A stretch of DNA of 7,214 nt from CAVQGF01 sp045807945 (lineage in GTDB: Bacteria; Acidobacteriota; Terriglobia; Terriglobales; Acidobacteriaceae), in contig JBJMGI010000015.1 in the NCBI GenBank assembly GCA_045807945.1, positions 1-7,214 of the forward strand, read 5' to 3'. The translations under genes were made by a program, and so were the position numbers. The notes beneath the pieces were generated by a model. It was not told the DNA's origin, made no database searches, and saw only the letters and a program-made list of their open reading frames with translations. This document shows, piece by piece, positions 1-6,716 of this stretch; position 1 is the first letter of the stretch; each line of letters opens with the position of its first letter.

Positions 1-1278
1 CCATCGTACCCAGCGACTTCAGGAACAAAGTTAAACCAATTGTTTGAGGCGGATTTGCCCGAGGCTGGCCGCGGCGACGCCGCCTTCGACGACTTCGCCG
101 CGATCGCCGAGAATATCCGTCCAGGCAACGGACGCTTCTTCGGCTACGTTCTCGGCTCGGGCGAGCCTGTGGGCGCGATCGCTGACCTGCTGGCCAGCGC
201 GCTCAATCAAAACTTGACCGCGTGGCGCTCCGCTCCCGCTGCCGTCACCATCGAGCGGACGGTCGTCTCATGGCTGGCACAGGCGATCGGCTGCGAAGGA
301 TTCACCGGCAGCCTCACCGGCGGAGGCTCGAGCGCAAATCTGATGGGCCTCGCCATGGCGCGGGAAACGAAACTGCCAGCTAATGAGAGTGGGGCCCAAG
401 GCGGAACTATTTACGCCTCCGAAGAAGCTCATATGTCCATCTCGAAGGCGGTGGCATTGCTCGGGCTTGGCCGTGCCAACCTGCTGTTGGTGCCTGTGGA
501 TTCAGAGTTCCGCATGCGCACCGAGGAACTCGCCAAAATGATTCAGCAAGACAAAGCAGCAGGGAAGCGGCCGATCGCCGTCGTCGCAACCGCCGGAACG
601 GTCAACACTGGTGCGATTGATCCGCTTCCGGACATTGCCGACATCGCTAACCGCGAGAATCTCTGGTTTCACGTGGACGGCGCCTACGGCGCGCTCGCCG
701 CGATCGCCCAGCCGGAAAAATTCCGGGGCCTCGCTCTCGCCGATTCGCTGTCACTCGATCCCCACAAGTGGCTCTATCAGCCGCTCGACTGCGGCTGTCT
801 TCTGTTTCGCGATCCGGCTGCCGCACGTCGCGCCTTCTCGGATGCCGGCGACTATGCCAAGGTCATGAACACCGACCCGATCGAAGGCTTCGCCTTCTTC
901 GACGAATCCATGGAACTTTCACGCCGCTTTCGCGCGCTGAAGCTGTGGGTCTCGCTTCGCTATCACGGGCTCGCCGCGTTTCGCTCCGCAATCCAGCGCG
1001 ACCTTGATCACGCACAGTTGCTTGCAGAAAAGATTAAAGCCAATCCAAGGTTGGAGCTTCTTGCGCCGGTTGGCCTCAGTGCGGTCTGTTTCCGGGTGCG
1101 CGGTAAAGACAATGCAAAGATCCTGCCGCGCATCATCCAGCGCGGCCGCGTTTACATCTCGAACGCAACCATCGGCGGCGAATTCGTGCTGCGCGCCTGC
1201 TTCGTCAACCATCGCACCACGCCCGCAGACGTTCAGCTCATCGTTGACGAAGCGCTTGCGGCGGCTGCTGAGGTGTGA
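1..1278 (+). CDS. Group II PLP-dependent amino acid decarboxylase, 5' partial
   Basis: This is a fold-type I, group II (Pfam PF00282-type) decarboxylase, which removes CO2 from an L-amino acid using pyridoxal phosphate in the cytoplasm. The frame is open from base 1 (P-S-Y-P-A-T-S...), so the true start lies upstream; the internal TTG at 40 is not the start. Against human DOPA decarboxylase (recalled), about 30-45 N-terminal residues are missing and 425 codons are visible. Signature residues are all present: the cofactor-stacking His in EEAHMS (codon 430-432), ATAGTVNTGAIDPL, the ring-nitrogen Asp in FHVDGAYGA (676-678), and the Schiff-base Lys in LDPHKW (766-768). The C-terminal part has LSRRFRALKLW and GGEFVLRACFVNHRTT. 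The closest match by eye is the aromatic-L-amino-acid/tyrosine decarboxylase branch, but glutamate or diaminobutyrate substrates cannot be excluded. The mobile-loop Tyr seems to be Phe (codon 895-897). The sugar kinase gene follows after 32 bases with no evident functional link. Confidence 0.93.
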   Translation, partial: PSYPATSGTKLNQLFEADLPEAGRGDAAFDDFAAIAENIRPGNGRFFGYVLGSGEPVGAIADLLASALNQNLTAWRSAPAAVTIERTVVSWLAQAIGCEGFTGSLTGGGSSANLMGLAMARETKLPANESGAQGGTIYASEEAHMSISKAVALLGLGRANLLLVPVDSEFRMRTEELAKMIQQDKAAGKRPIAVVATAGTVNTGAIDPLPDIADIANRENLWFHVDGAYGALAAIAQPEKFRGLALADSLSLDPHKWLYQPLDCGCLLFRDPAAARRAFSDAGDYAKVMNTDPIEGFAFFDESMELSRRFRALKLWVSLRYHGLAAFRSAIQRDLDHAQLLAEKIKANPRLELLAPVGLSAVCFRVRGKDNAKILPRIIQRGRVYISNATIGGEFVLRACFVNHRTTPADVQLIVDEALAAAAEV

Positions 1279-1295
1279 CCGTGCTGCTCACGCCG

Positions 1296-1304
1296 TGATA
1301 AAAG
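1296..1304 (+). promoter_or_regulatory. Weak -10-like element just upstream of the kinase start
   Basis: TG-A-TAAAAG resembles an extended -10 element (TGn plus a hexamer matching TATAAT at 4 of 6 positions). The hexamer ends six bases before the ATG at 1311, which would give a leaderless or nearly leaderless mRNA. No clear Shine-Dalgarno sequence precedes that ATG. No convincing -35 box was found, and the hexamer lies in a short intergenic gap where some AT richness is expected, so this is a weak candidate. Confidence 0.22.
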
Positions 1305-1310
1305 ATTCAC

Positions 1311-2366
1311 ATGCAGAAAAATGCAGCCCCGGTAGCTTCGGTCACGGCTACAGCTCCTTGCCGGGTAGATCTTGCCGGCGGCACCCTAGACATTTGGCCC
1401 CTCTACCTCTTTCATTCCGGCGCGGTCACGGTGAACTTCGGCGTGAGTGTCCTCACCCGCTGCCAGATCGCTAAAACTTCCGGCAGCCGCATCGAGTTGA
1501 AGTCGCTGGACACGGGGAAGTTCGATTCCTTCTCCAGCGTTGAAGAACTCTGCAGCGCGAAGAAGTTTTCTCACCCGCTCGCCGCGAACTTGGTCCGCTT
1601 CTTTGCGCCCGAAGCCGGCTTCACCCTGGAGACACATTCGGAATCGCCAGCAGGCGCTGGAATCTCCGGCTCTTCCGCGCTCATGGTAGCCACCACTGCC
1701 GCCCTCGCCAGCTTCACCGGACGCCAGCTTTCGCTCGAAGAGATACGCGTGATCGCGCAGAACGTAGAGGCGCAGCTCATCCGCGTACCCACCGGATGCC
1801 AGGACTACTACCCGGCACTTTACGGCGGCGTGAACGCGCTCCATCTGGAAGCAGACGGCATCCACCGCCAGGCGATCACCGTTGCGGCTGAAGAACTAGA
1901 CTCGCGCTTCGTGCTCGCCTACACGGGAGCGCCCCGGCAGTCGGGCATCAACAACTGGAAAGTTTTCCAGGCGCATATCAACGAAGACAAAAAAGTCTTC
2001 CGCAACTTCGAGCAGATCGCCGCCATCGCGCGCGCGCTGCACGAAGCACTTTCGAACGCCGACTGGGACGAAGTCGCGAAGCTTCTCCGGGCGGAATGGA
2101 AGCTGCGAAAAACGAATGCCCCCCGCATCACGACGCCGCTGATCGAGAAGCTGATCAAGGTCGCGACAAAGAACGGCGCTAAAGCAGCTAAGGTATGCGG
2201 TGCTGGCGGTGGTGGATGCGTGGTCTTCCTCACTGAGCCCGATTCCAAACACTTGGTTGAAGCGTCTATTCGTGAGGCAGGCGGCACCGTCCTGCCGTGC
2301 CATGTTGCTCGAGAGGGGCTGGCGCTGTCTGGCTCGCACGCGATGCCGCAACTTGCATCCAACTAG
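1311..2366 (+). CDS. GHMP-family sugar kinase (HddA/fucokinase-like)
   Basis: This 351-residue cytoplasmic kinase of the GHMP superfamily transfers the gamma-phosphate of ATP to a small metabolite, most likely a sugar. Three family motifs are in order: motif 1 APCRVDLAGGTLD at residues 15-27, the phosphate-binding motif 2 SPAGAGISGSSAL at 112-124, and motif 3 KVCGAGGGGCVVFL at 294-307. The segment GCQDYYPALYGG (163-173) resembles the G-x-Q-D-Q-Y stretch of D-glycero-D-manno-heptose 7-phosphate kinase (HddA) and fucokinase, which makes Asp165 a likely catalytic base. The match is to this sugar-kinase branch rather than to homoserine, mevalonate or ispE-type kinases. Motif 1 reads AGGTLD where HddA proteins typically have AGGGTD, so substrate specificity may differ. 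ATG 1311 is chosen because the conserved region begins close behind it. No ADP-heptose, GDP-sugar or LPS gene is visible nearby, so the substrate remains open. It lies 32 bases after the decarboxylase and 33 before the next gene. Confidence 0.87.
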   Translation: MQKNAAPVASVTATAPCRVDLAGGTLDIWPLYLFHSGAVTVNFGVSVLTRCQIAKTSGSRIELKSLDTGKFDSFSSVEELCSAKKFSHPLAANLVRFFAPEAGFTLETHSESPAGAGISGSSALMVATTAALASFTGRQLSLEEIRVIAQNVEAQLIRVPTGCQDYYPALYGGVNALHLEADGIHRQAITVAAEELDSRFVLAYTGAPRQSGINNWKVFQAHINEDKKVFRNFEQIAAIARALHEALSNADWDEVAKLLRAEWKLRKTNAPRITTPLIEKLIKVATKNGAKAAKVCGAGGGGCVVFLTEPDSKHLVEASIREAGGTVLPCHVAREGLALSGSHAMPQLASN

Positions 2367-2383
2367 AGGAAGGTGCACGATAC

Positions 2384-2389
2384 AGGTGA
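2384..2389 (+). promoter_or_regulatory. Ribosome binding site deciding the start of the secreted-protein gene
   Basis: AGGTGA lies 10 bases before the ATG at 2400. An alternative in-frame GTG at 2373 has only AGAGGA two bases ahead, too close to act as a Shine-Dalgarno sequence. It would also put nine mostly polar residues before the signal peptide. The site therefore favours ATG 2400. Confidence 0.5.
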
Positions 2390-2399
2390 AAAGCACCCC

Positions 2400-3410
2400 A
2401 TGTTCCCAAAGCATCTCCCAATCCTGCTGGTTTTTACGGCCTGCTCCGCCCTCGCTCTCGCCCAAGGTTCTTCGGCCCCGGGCGCAACCATTACCGTTCC
2501 CGGCGCCGGCGCTTCTCCGGATAAAATTCCGGCTACTGCGGCTGCTCCCACTATCACTCTCAGCAATAAGCCTATTTCAAATGAGAACCGCGTCGCACTG
2601 ATCCGCGGCATTCAAGCTGAGTACATTGCTGTGAAGAAAGCGTTTCCACAGGGCAAAGAAGGATTGACCTACAAGAACGGGCAGCTTCATCCCAGCGATC
2701 AGGAGATCCGCAAGCTCATCGCCACGAACGGCCCGGCGGCGCGACCGGGCGACAAGTCGCAGATCACCGGATTCGAGTTCAAAGGGAACAGCGTGATCCT
2801 AGAGATCAATGGCGGCCCGCAAAAAAAGAAGAAGTGGTATCAGCGTATTTCGGTCGCAGGAATGGGTGGTGAGACTCCGGTCGCCGAACAATCCGAGCAG
2901 GAAGCCAACGCTCGCGGCTCGGTGCTGATCGTCCAGTTCGACAAATTTATTCCTGACATGACCGTCGATCAATTCAAGCAATACCTTGCCCCCGTCTTCG
3001 ATTTCAAGCCGCTCGCGGGAAGCGAAGCCTACATCGCGTCGCTGCCTCCAAAGGTACGGCAGGCGCTGAAGGAAAAGCGCGTGCTCGTCGGCATGGACCG
3101 CGACCTGGTCACGTTGTCGAAAGGACGTCCCGATCAGAAGATCCGCGAGAAAGATGGCGACAACGAGTACGAAGAGTGGGTGTTCGGAGCCCCGCCGCAA
3201 GACGTCGAGTTCGTGCGCTTCGCGGGCGACGAAGTCGTGCAGGACAAGATCATGAAGGTCGGCGGCGAAAAAGTGGTCCGCACCGAGCGCGAGATCGACA
3301 TGAAAGACACCACGGCGACCGCGAAGGCGACGCCCGCTGAGCAGCCGGCTAAGAAACCCACGTTGCGCCGGCCCGGCGACCCCGAGCCAGAGGCCCAGAC
3401 TCAGCCCTGA
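2400..3410 (+). CDS. Secreted protein of unknown function with a BamE/SmpA-OmlA-like C-terminal region
   Basis: This is a 336-residue exported protein that I cannot assign to a named family. Residues 1-21 form a signal peptide: MFPKH, then a hydrophobic stretch LPILLVFTACSALALA, with an A-L-A/Q signal peptidase I site after residue 21. A Cys at 15 (FTAC) is a poor lipobox, so lipoprotein export is less likely. Residues about 22-60 are a low-complexity Ala/Pro/Thr linker. The mid part has a basic patch (QKKKKW) and mixed alpha/beta sequence. Residues about 226-290 follow a pattern seen in BamE-like proteins: a VGMDRDLVTLSKGRP helix-turn, then E-x-W-V-F-G, then VEFVRFAGDEVVQDKI. That would suggest a small envelope scaffold fold, but this is inference from pattern alone. 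The last 30 residues are Pro/Glu/Lys-rich and probably disordered. The gene lies between the kinase and nadE with short gaps, and neither neighbour hints at its role. Confidence 0.82.
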   Translation: MFPKHLPILLVFTACSALALAQGSSAPGATITVPGAGASPDKIPATAAAPTITLSNKPISNENRVALIRGIQAEYIAVKKAFPQGKEGLTYKNGQLHPSDQEIRKLIATNGPAARPGDKSQITGFEFKGNSVILEINGGPQKKKKWYQRISVAGMGGETPVAEQSEQEANARGSVLIVQFDKFIPDMTVDQFKQYLAPVFDFKPLAGSEAYIASLPPKVRQALKEKRVLVGMDRDLVTLSKGRPDQKIREKDGDNEYEEWVFGAPPQDVEFVRFAGDEVVQDKIMKVGGEKVVRTEREIDMKDTTATAKATPAEQPAKKPTLRRPGDPEPEAQTQP

Positions 3411-3446
3411 CAACCGTGTTTCTTTCAGCGGTCTCGGTGCATCCAT

Positions 3447-3452
3447 TAAACT
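3447..3452 (+). promoter_or_regulatory. Weak -10-like hexamer just upstream of nadE
   Basis: TAAACT matches TATAAT at 4 of 6 positions and fits the looser TANNNT pattern. It ends six bases before the GTG start of nadE, so transcription would begin at or next to the start codon. A poor -35 candidate, TTCAGC, lies at 3424-3429 with 17-base spacing. Only a weak purine run (TAAGACA) precedes the GTG, so a good Shine-Dalgarno is lacking. nadE may thus have its own promoter in the 48-base gap rather than depend on the upstream genes. Confidence 0.28.
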
Positions 3453-3458
3453 AAGACA

Positions 3459-5108
3459 GTGAAGATCGCGCTGGGGCAGATCAACTCGACCGTTGGGGAT
3501 TTCAGTGGTAACGCCTCCCGCATCATCGATTCCTGCCGCCGCGCCGCTCAGGCCGGTGCCGGGCTTGTCATCTTCCCTGAACTTTCCGTCTGCGGATACC
3601 CGCCGCGTGACCTCGTCGAAAAACCTGCCTTCGTCGCCAAGAACCAGGAAACGGCCGAACGCATCGCGCAAACCATCCAGCAGCACAATAATATCGCCGC
3701 CATCGTCGGCCTGGTCACTCCTGCGCATGCCGAAACTGGCAAGTCGGTGATGAACTCGGCGGCACTGCTGCGCAACGGCAAGATCGATTTCGTGCAATCG
3801 AAGATGCTGCTGCCAACGTACGATGTCTTCGACGAATCGCGCAACTTTGCTCCTGCGCAATCGCAGTCGCTGCTTCCATTCTGCGGTAAGAAGATGGCGC
3901 TCACCGTTTGCGAGGACGCGTGGAACGACAAACATTTCTGGAACCGCCGCTTGTACGGGATCGATCCGGTTGAAGAACTCATAAAGCAGGGCGGAAATTT
4001 TGTTCTGAACATCTCCGCTTCACCCTTCTACGTGGGCAAGCGAGAGCTCCGCAAGAAGATGCTGCAAGCCATCGCGCAACAGGACAACGTTCCCGTGGTC
4101 ATGGTGAACCAGGTCGGCGGCAACGACCAGCTCATTTTCGACGGCTCCTCGATGGTGCTTGGGCCCGATGGCAGAGTGATCGCGCAGGCGAAGTCCTTCG
4201 AAGAAGATCTCGTCATCTTCAATCCCAACGAGCTTACAGGCGAGATGCACGATCAGATGGATGGGATCGAGGCGACGGCTTACTCAGCGCTCGTGCTCGG
4301 AACGCGTGATTACGTCCGCAAGTGCGGCTTTCAGCGCGTCACGTTGGGCCTGAGCGGCGGCATCGACTCCGCACTCACCGCCGCCATCGCAGTGGACGCG
4401 CTCGGCCCGGAGAATGTGATCGGCGTCCTGATGCCCGGGCCATATTCTTCTCGCGGCAGCATCGAAGATGCACGCGAGCTCGCCAACAATCTTGGGATTC
4501 GCTGCGAGATGGTCCGCATCACCGCCGTATTCGACACCTTCCGTGAAGCTCTGAAGCAGGCGTTCTCAGGCAGGGAGGAGGACGTTACTGAGGAAAATCT
4601 TCAGGCGCGCATCCGCGGCAACATCCTGATGGCGCTCTCCAATAAGTTCGGCTACATGGTTCTTAGCACTGGAAATAAATCCGAGCTCGGCGTCGGCTAC
4701 TGCACCCTCTACGGCGACATGGTCGGCGGCCTCGCCGTGATCTCCGACGTGCCGAAGACGATGGTCTACCGCCTTTCGCGGTATGTGAATTCCCATCGCC
4801 CGGTGATTCCAAAGAGCACCATGGAGAAGCCGCCCTCAGCCGAGTTGCGCAATGACCAACGCGACAGCGACTCGCTGCCGCCATACGAGATGCTCGACAC
4901 TATCCTCGAGGACTACGTGGAAGACAGCAAGAACGCCGAACAGATCGCCGCGGAGCGCAACTTCGACTTGAAGCTGGTGAAGCGCGTGATCAACATGGTG
5001 GAGCGCAGCGAATACAAACGTCAGCAGGCTGCGCCAGGATTGAAGATCTCCGAAAAAGCTTTCGGCGTAGGACGCCGCTTCCCCATAGCGGCCAAGTCAG
5101 AGGTCTAA
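3459..5108 (+). CDS. nadE: Glutamine-dependent NAD+ synthetase
   Basis: The 549-residue cytoplasmic enzyme amidates nicotinic acid adenine dinucleotide to NAD+ with ATP, taking ammonia from glutamine; it is the last step of NAD synthesis. The N-terminal glutaminase (nitrilase-type) domain, roughly residues 1-260, keeps the Glu-Lys-Cys triad: E41 in FPELSVCGYPPRDL, K115 in QSKMLLPTYDVFDE and C151 in LTVCEDAW. The C-terminal synthetase domain has the pyrophosphatase loop SGGIDS at 299-304, STGNKSELGVGYCTLYGDM from 403, PPSAELRNDQRDSDSLPPY, and the terminal EYKRQQAAPGLKISEKAFG block. The length is complete for the two-domain form. The start is GTG at 3459, because MKIALGQINSTVGDF matches the usual family N terminus. 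No ammonia-only nadE is implied, since both active sites look intact. The gene ends tail to tail with the ligase, their stop codons overlapping. Gene identity is very secure. Confidence 0.97.
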   Translation: MKIALGQINSTVGDFSGNASRIIDSCRRAAQAGAGLVIFPELSVCGYPPRDLVEKPAFVAKNQETAERIAQTIQQHNNIAAIVGLVTPAHAETGKSVMNSAALLRNGKIDFVQSKMLLPTYDVFDESRNFAPAQSQSLLPFCGKKMALTVCEDAWNDKHFWNRRLYGIDPVEELIKQGGNFVLNISASPFYVGKRELRKKMLQAIAQQDNVPVVMVNQVGGNDQLIFDGSSMVLGPDGRVIAQAKSFEEDLVIFNPNELTGEMHDQMDGIEATAYSALVLGTRDYVRKCGFQRVTLGLSGGIDSALTAAIAVDALGPENVIGVLMPGPYSSRGSIEDARELANNLGIRCEMVRITAVFDTFREALKQAFSGREEDVTEENLQARIRGNILMALSNKFGYMVLSTGNKSELGVGYCTLYGDMVGGLAVISDVPKTMVYRLSRYVNSHRPVIPKSTMEKPPSAELRNDQRDSDSLPPYEMLDTILEDYVEDSKNAEQIAAERNFDLKLVKRVINMVERSEYKRQQAAPGLKISEKAFGVGRRFPIAAKSEV

Positions 5109-6685
5109 AGTTGGGCCCGGAGTTCGCGACGCAGGATCTTCCCGGAAGCATTCCGAGGGATTGACGAGACGAACCTGATCTCGCGCGGCTGCTTGTATTT
5201 GATCAGCCGCTCCGCGACATACCCGCAGAGTTCTGTCCCGAGCGCGGCGCTTGCGTCGTGCCCGGCGCGCACCACAACGAATGCCAGCGGGATTTCGCCA
5301 CACTCCGCATCGGCGCGTCCTATTACTCCGCAATCCTGCACCCGCGGATGCTCCAGCAGAACCGCTTCCACCTCCGCCGGCGCGATCGGAAATCCTTTGT
5401 ACTTGATCAGCTCCTTGCGGCGATCCACGATGGTGAAGAATCCCCGCTCGTCGCGCGTGGCCACATCGCCCGACCAATACCACCCGTCACGCAACGCTTC
5501 CGCTGTCGCTTGCGGCGCCTGCCAGTAGCCGCGCATGAATTGCGGACCGCGCATCACCAGCTCTCCAATTTTGTTCGGAGCCGCTTCAGTCCCGTCTTCG
5601 CGGACTATGCGGCAATCCGTCTGCGCCAGCGGCATTCCGATTGACTCAGCCAAATACAATTCCGGCTCGATGAAGCCGCAGTGCGTCACCGGCGAGGCTT
5701 CGGTCATTCCGTATCCCTGTTTGAGCGGGATCCCTGTGTGTGCACGGAATCGCTTCGCCAACTCCGGCGCGAGAGGCGCCGCGCCAGACTTCGACGCACG
5801 CACTTTGTGCGACTTGGGAAAAATGCCTTGCTCCGCCGCGAGACAAACCGCGTTCAGCGCCGGCGGCACCATCGGCAAGAAGGTCACGCCTTCCTGATCA
5901 ACCAGCTTAGAAAGCGCTGCCACGTCGAAGCGAGGCATCAGCACGAGCGTTCCGCCGGTAACCAATACAGGATTCAGAATCACGTTCAATCCGTATATGT
6001 GGTACAGCGGCAGGAAGCAGAGCACGACGTCATCTTCGGTGAACGTCGCCGCTTCGCCGGGCGCAAGAAACTGATAGACATTCGTCAGCAGGTTCGTATG
6101 CGTAAGCACCACACCCTTGGAGAGACCTGTTGTCCCGCTGGAGTAGGGAAGCGACGCGAGCGTCCGCTCCGGAGAATCTATGTGCAAAGGCAGTCGCACG
6201 CATGCGCCCTTGAACAGCTCCGCAAAAGGACGCGACCCCGGCACGTGCTCTCGCGTGGTAAAGATCTGCCGCAACGACTTCACAATGAGCGTCAGGCCGC
6301 TGATCTGTGGGCCGTTGGTGATCAGCAACGACGTACCCGAGTCGTTCATCTGGTACGAGGCTTCGCGTTCGCGGTAATGAGGATTGATCGGAGTGGGCAC
6401 GCCGCCGGCGAGCATCACTGCGTGAAAGGCGACGCAGAATTCCCATGAGTTCGGCAGAAGAATCGCCACCCGTTCACCCGGCTTCAGGCCGTTGGCTATG
6501 AATCCGCGCGCTGCTGTCTGGACCAGCTCGGCATATTGCCCATAGCTAATCCGTTTCGCTTGCCCACGCTCGTCGGGAGCAGAGGTGTCCACGATCGCGG
6601 TGCGCTCCGCGAATTGCGTGCACGCATCGAGGATTGCGGTATGCAAAAACTTTCCGCTCGGGTTCGCGTAGAGCTCAGTGCGCAT
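5105..6685 (-). CDS. AMP-forming acyl/aryl-CoA ligase (4-coumarate-CoA-ligase/long-chain acyl-CoA synthetase-like)
   Basis: This 526-residue member of the ANL superfamily activates a carboxylic acid with ATP to an acyl-adenylate and then forms the CoA thioester. The large domain shows the P-loop YSSGTTGLSKGV at 181-192, LPLYHIYGLN at 225-234, and the adenine-binding block QGYGMTEAS at 323-331. GELVMRGPQFMRGYW (374-388), GWYWSGDVA (401-409) and the hinge VDRRKELIKYKGFPIAPAEVE (from 420) follow. The C-terminal domain ends with the catalytic Lys516 in PRNASGKILRREL. The layout resembles 4-coumarate-CoA ligase and bacterial fatty acyl-CoA synthetases; there is no carrier-protein domain or signal peptide. 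The substrate cannot be told from the sequence. The ATG at 6685 is the only plausible start, since an in-frame TGA lies just nine bases upstream of it. The gene is divergent from the SDR gene across 37 bases, and a perfect TATAAT precedes its start. Confidence 0.94.
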   Translation of the reverse strand: MRTELYANPSGKFLHTAILDACTQFAERTAIVDTSAPDERGQAKRISYGQYAELVQTAARGFIANGLKPGERVAILLPNSWEFCVAFHAVMLAGGVPTPINPHYREREASYQMNDSGTSLLITNGPQISGLTLIVKSLRQIFTTREHVPGSRPFAELFKGACVRLPLHIDSPERTLASLPYSSGTTGLSKGVVLTHTNLLTNVYQFLAPGEAATFTEDDVVLCFLPLYHIYGLNVILNPVLVTGGTLVLMPRFDVAALSKLVDQEGVTFLPMVPPALNAVCLAAEQGIFPKSHKVRASKSGAAPLAPELAKRFRAHTGIPLKQGYGMTEASPVTHCGFIEPELYLAESIGMPLAQTDCRIVREDGTEAAPNKIGELVMRGPQFMRGYWQAPQATAEALRDGWYWSGDVATRDERGFFTIVDRRKELIKYKGFPIAPAEVEAVLLEHPRVQDCGVIGRADAECGEIPLAFVVVRAGHDASAALGTELCGYVAERLIKYKQPREIRFVSSIPRNASGKILRRELRAQL

Positions 6686-6688
6686 CGC

Positions 6689-6716
6689 TCGTCATTATAG
6701 AGGCGCAATATACAAT
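6689..6716 (+). promoter_or_regulatory. Promoter of the SDR gene, overlapping the divergent ligase promoter
   Basis: A -35-like TCGTCA (6689-6694, 4 of 6 matches to TTGACA) and a -10-like TACAAT (6711-6716, 5 of 6 matches to TATAAT) are separated by 16 bases. The -10 ends six bases before the ATG at 6723, so the transcript would be leaderless or nearly so, and no Shine-Dalgarno is seen. The -35 shares base 6694 with the minus-strand TATAAT, so polymerase at one promoter should hinder the other. Confidence 0.5.
6694..6699 (-). promoter_or_regulatory. Consensus -10 box of the CoA-ligase gene, probably leaderless
   Basis: Read on the minus strand, a perfect TATAAT is followed by eight bases (GACGAGCG) and then the ATG of the ligase. 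A normal sigma-70 start, six to eight bases past the hexamer, would fall on or next to the A of ATG, leaving almost no leader and no room for a Shine-Dalgarno site. The -35 is poor: TTCTGC at 6718-6723 with 18-base spacing. A strong -10 with a weak -35 hints at an activator or intrinsically modest expression. Confidence 0.6.

Noticed and set aside
100..707. Three copies of the palindrome GCGATCGC (100-107, 175-182, 700-707), the same octamer as the cyanobacterial HIP1 element.
   Set aside because: All three are in the same reading frame and encode Ala-Ile-Ala in the decarboxylase; I saw no others in the window, so codon preference explains them.
2373..2375. GTG as an upstream start for the secreted protein.
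   Set aside because: It would precede the signal peptide with nine mostly polar residues and has a Shine-Dalgarno-like run too close to it; ATG 2400 is better on both counts.
2442..2444. Cys15 of the secreted protein as a lipobox cysteine.
   Set aside because: The preceding residues are F-T-A rather than L-[AS]-[GA], and a standard A-L-A/Q signal peptidase I site follows a few residues later.
1896..2465. A 189-codon open frame on the minus strand opposite the kinase 3' end.
   Set aside because: It overlaps the conserved kinase motif 3 region on the other strand and has no motif or plausible start signal.
2799..3935. A long open frame (378 codons) on the minus strand opposite the secreted protein and nadE.
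   Set aside because: It spans the sense genes and their gap, reads as an Arg/Leu/Asp-rich mirror of high-GC codons, and has no recognisable motif, whereas nadE on the other strand is certain.
5138..5150. Small inverted repeat CTTCC-C-GGAAG near the end of the ligase gene, considered as a terminator.
   Set aside because: The stem is only five pairs, it lies within coding sequence and no U-tract follows on either strand.
5681..6448. A 255-codon open frame on the plus strand inside the CoA-ligase gene.
   Set aside because: It lies wholly antisense to a secure ANL enzyme, is rich in Arg and His as expected of a shadow frame, and shows no domain.
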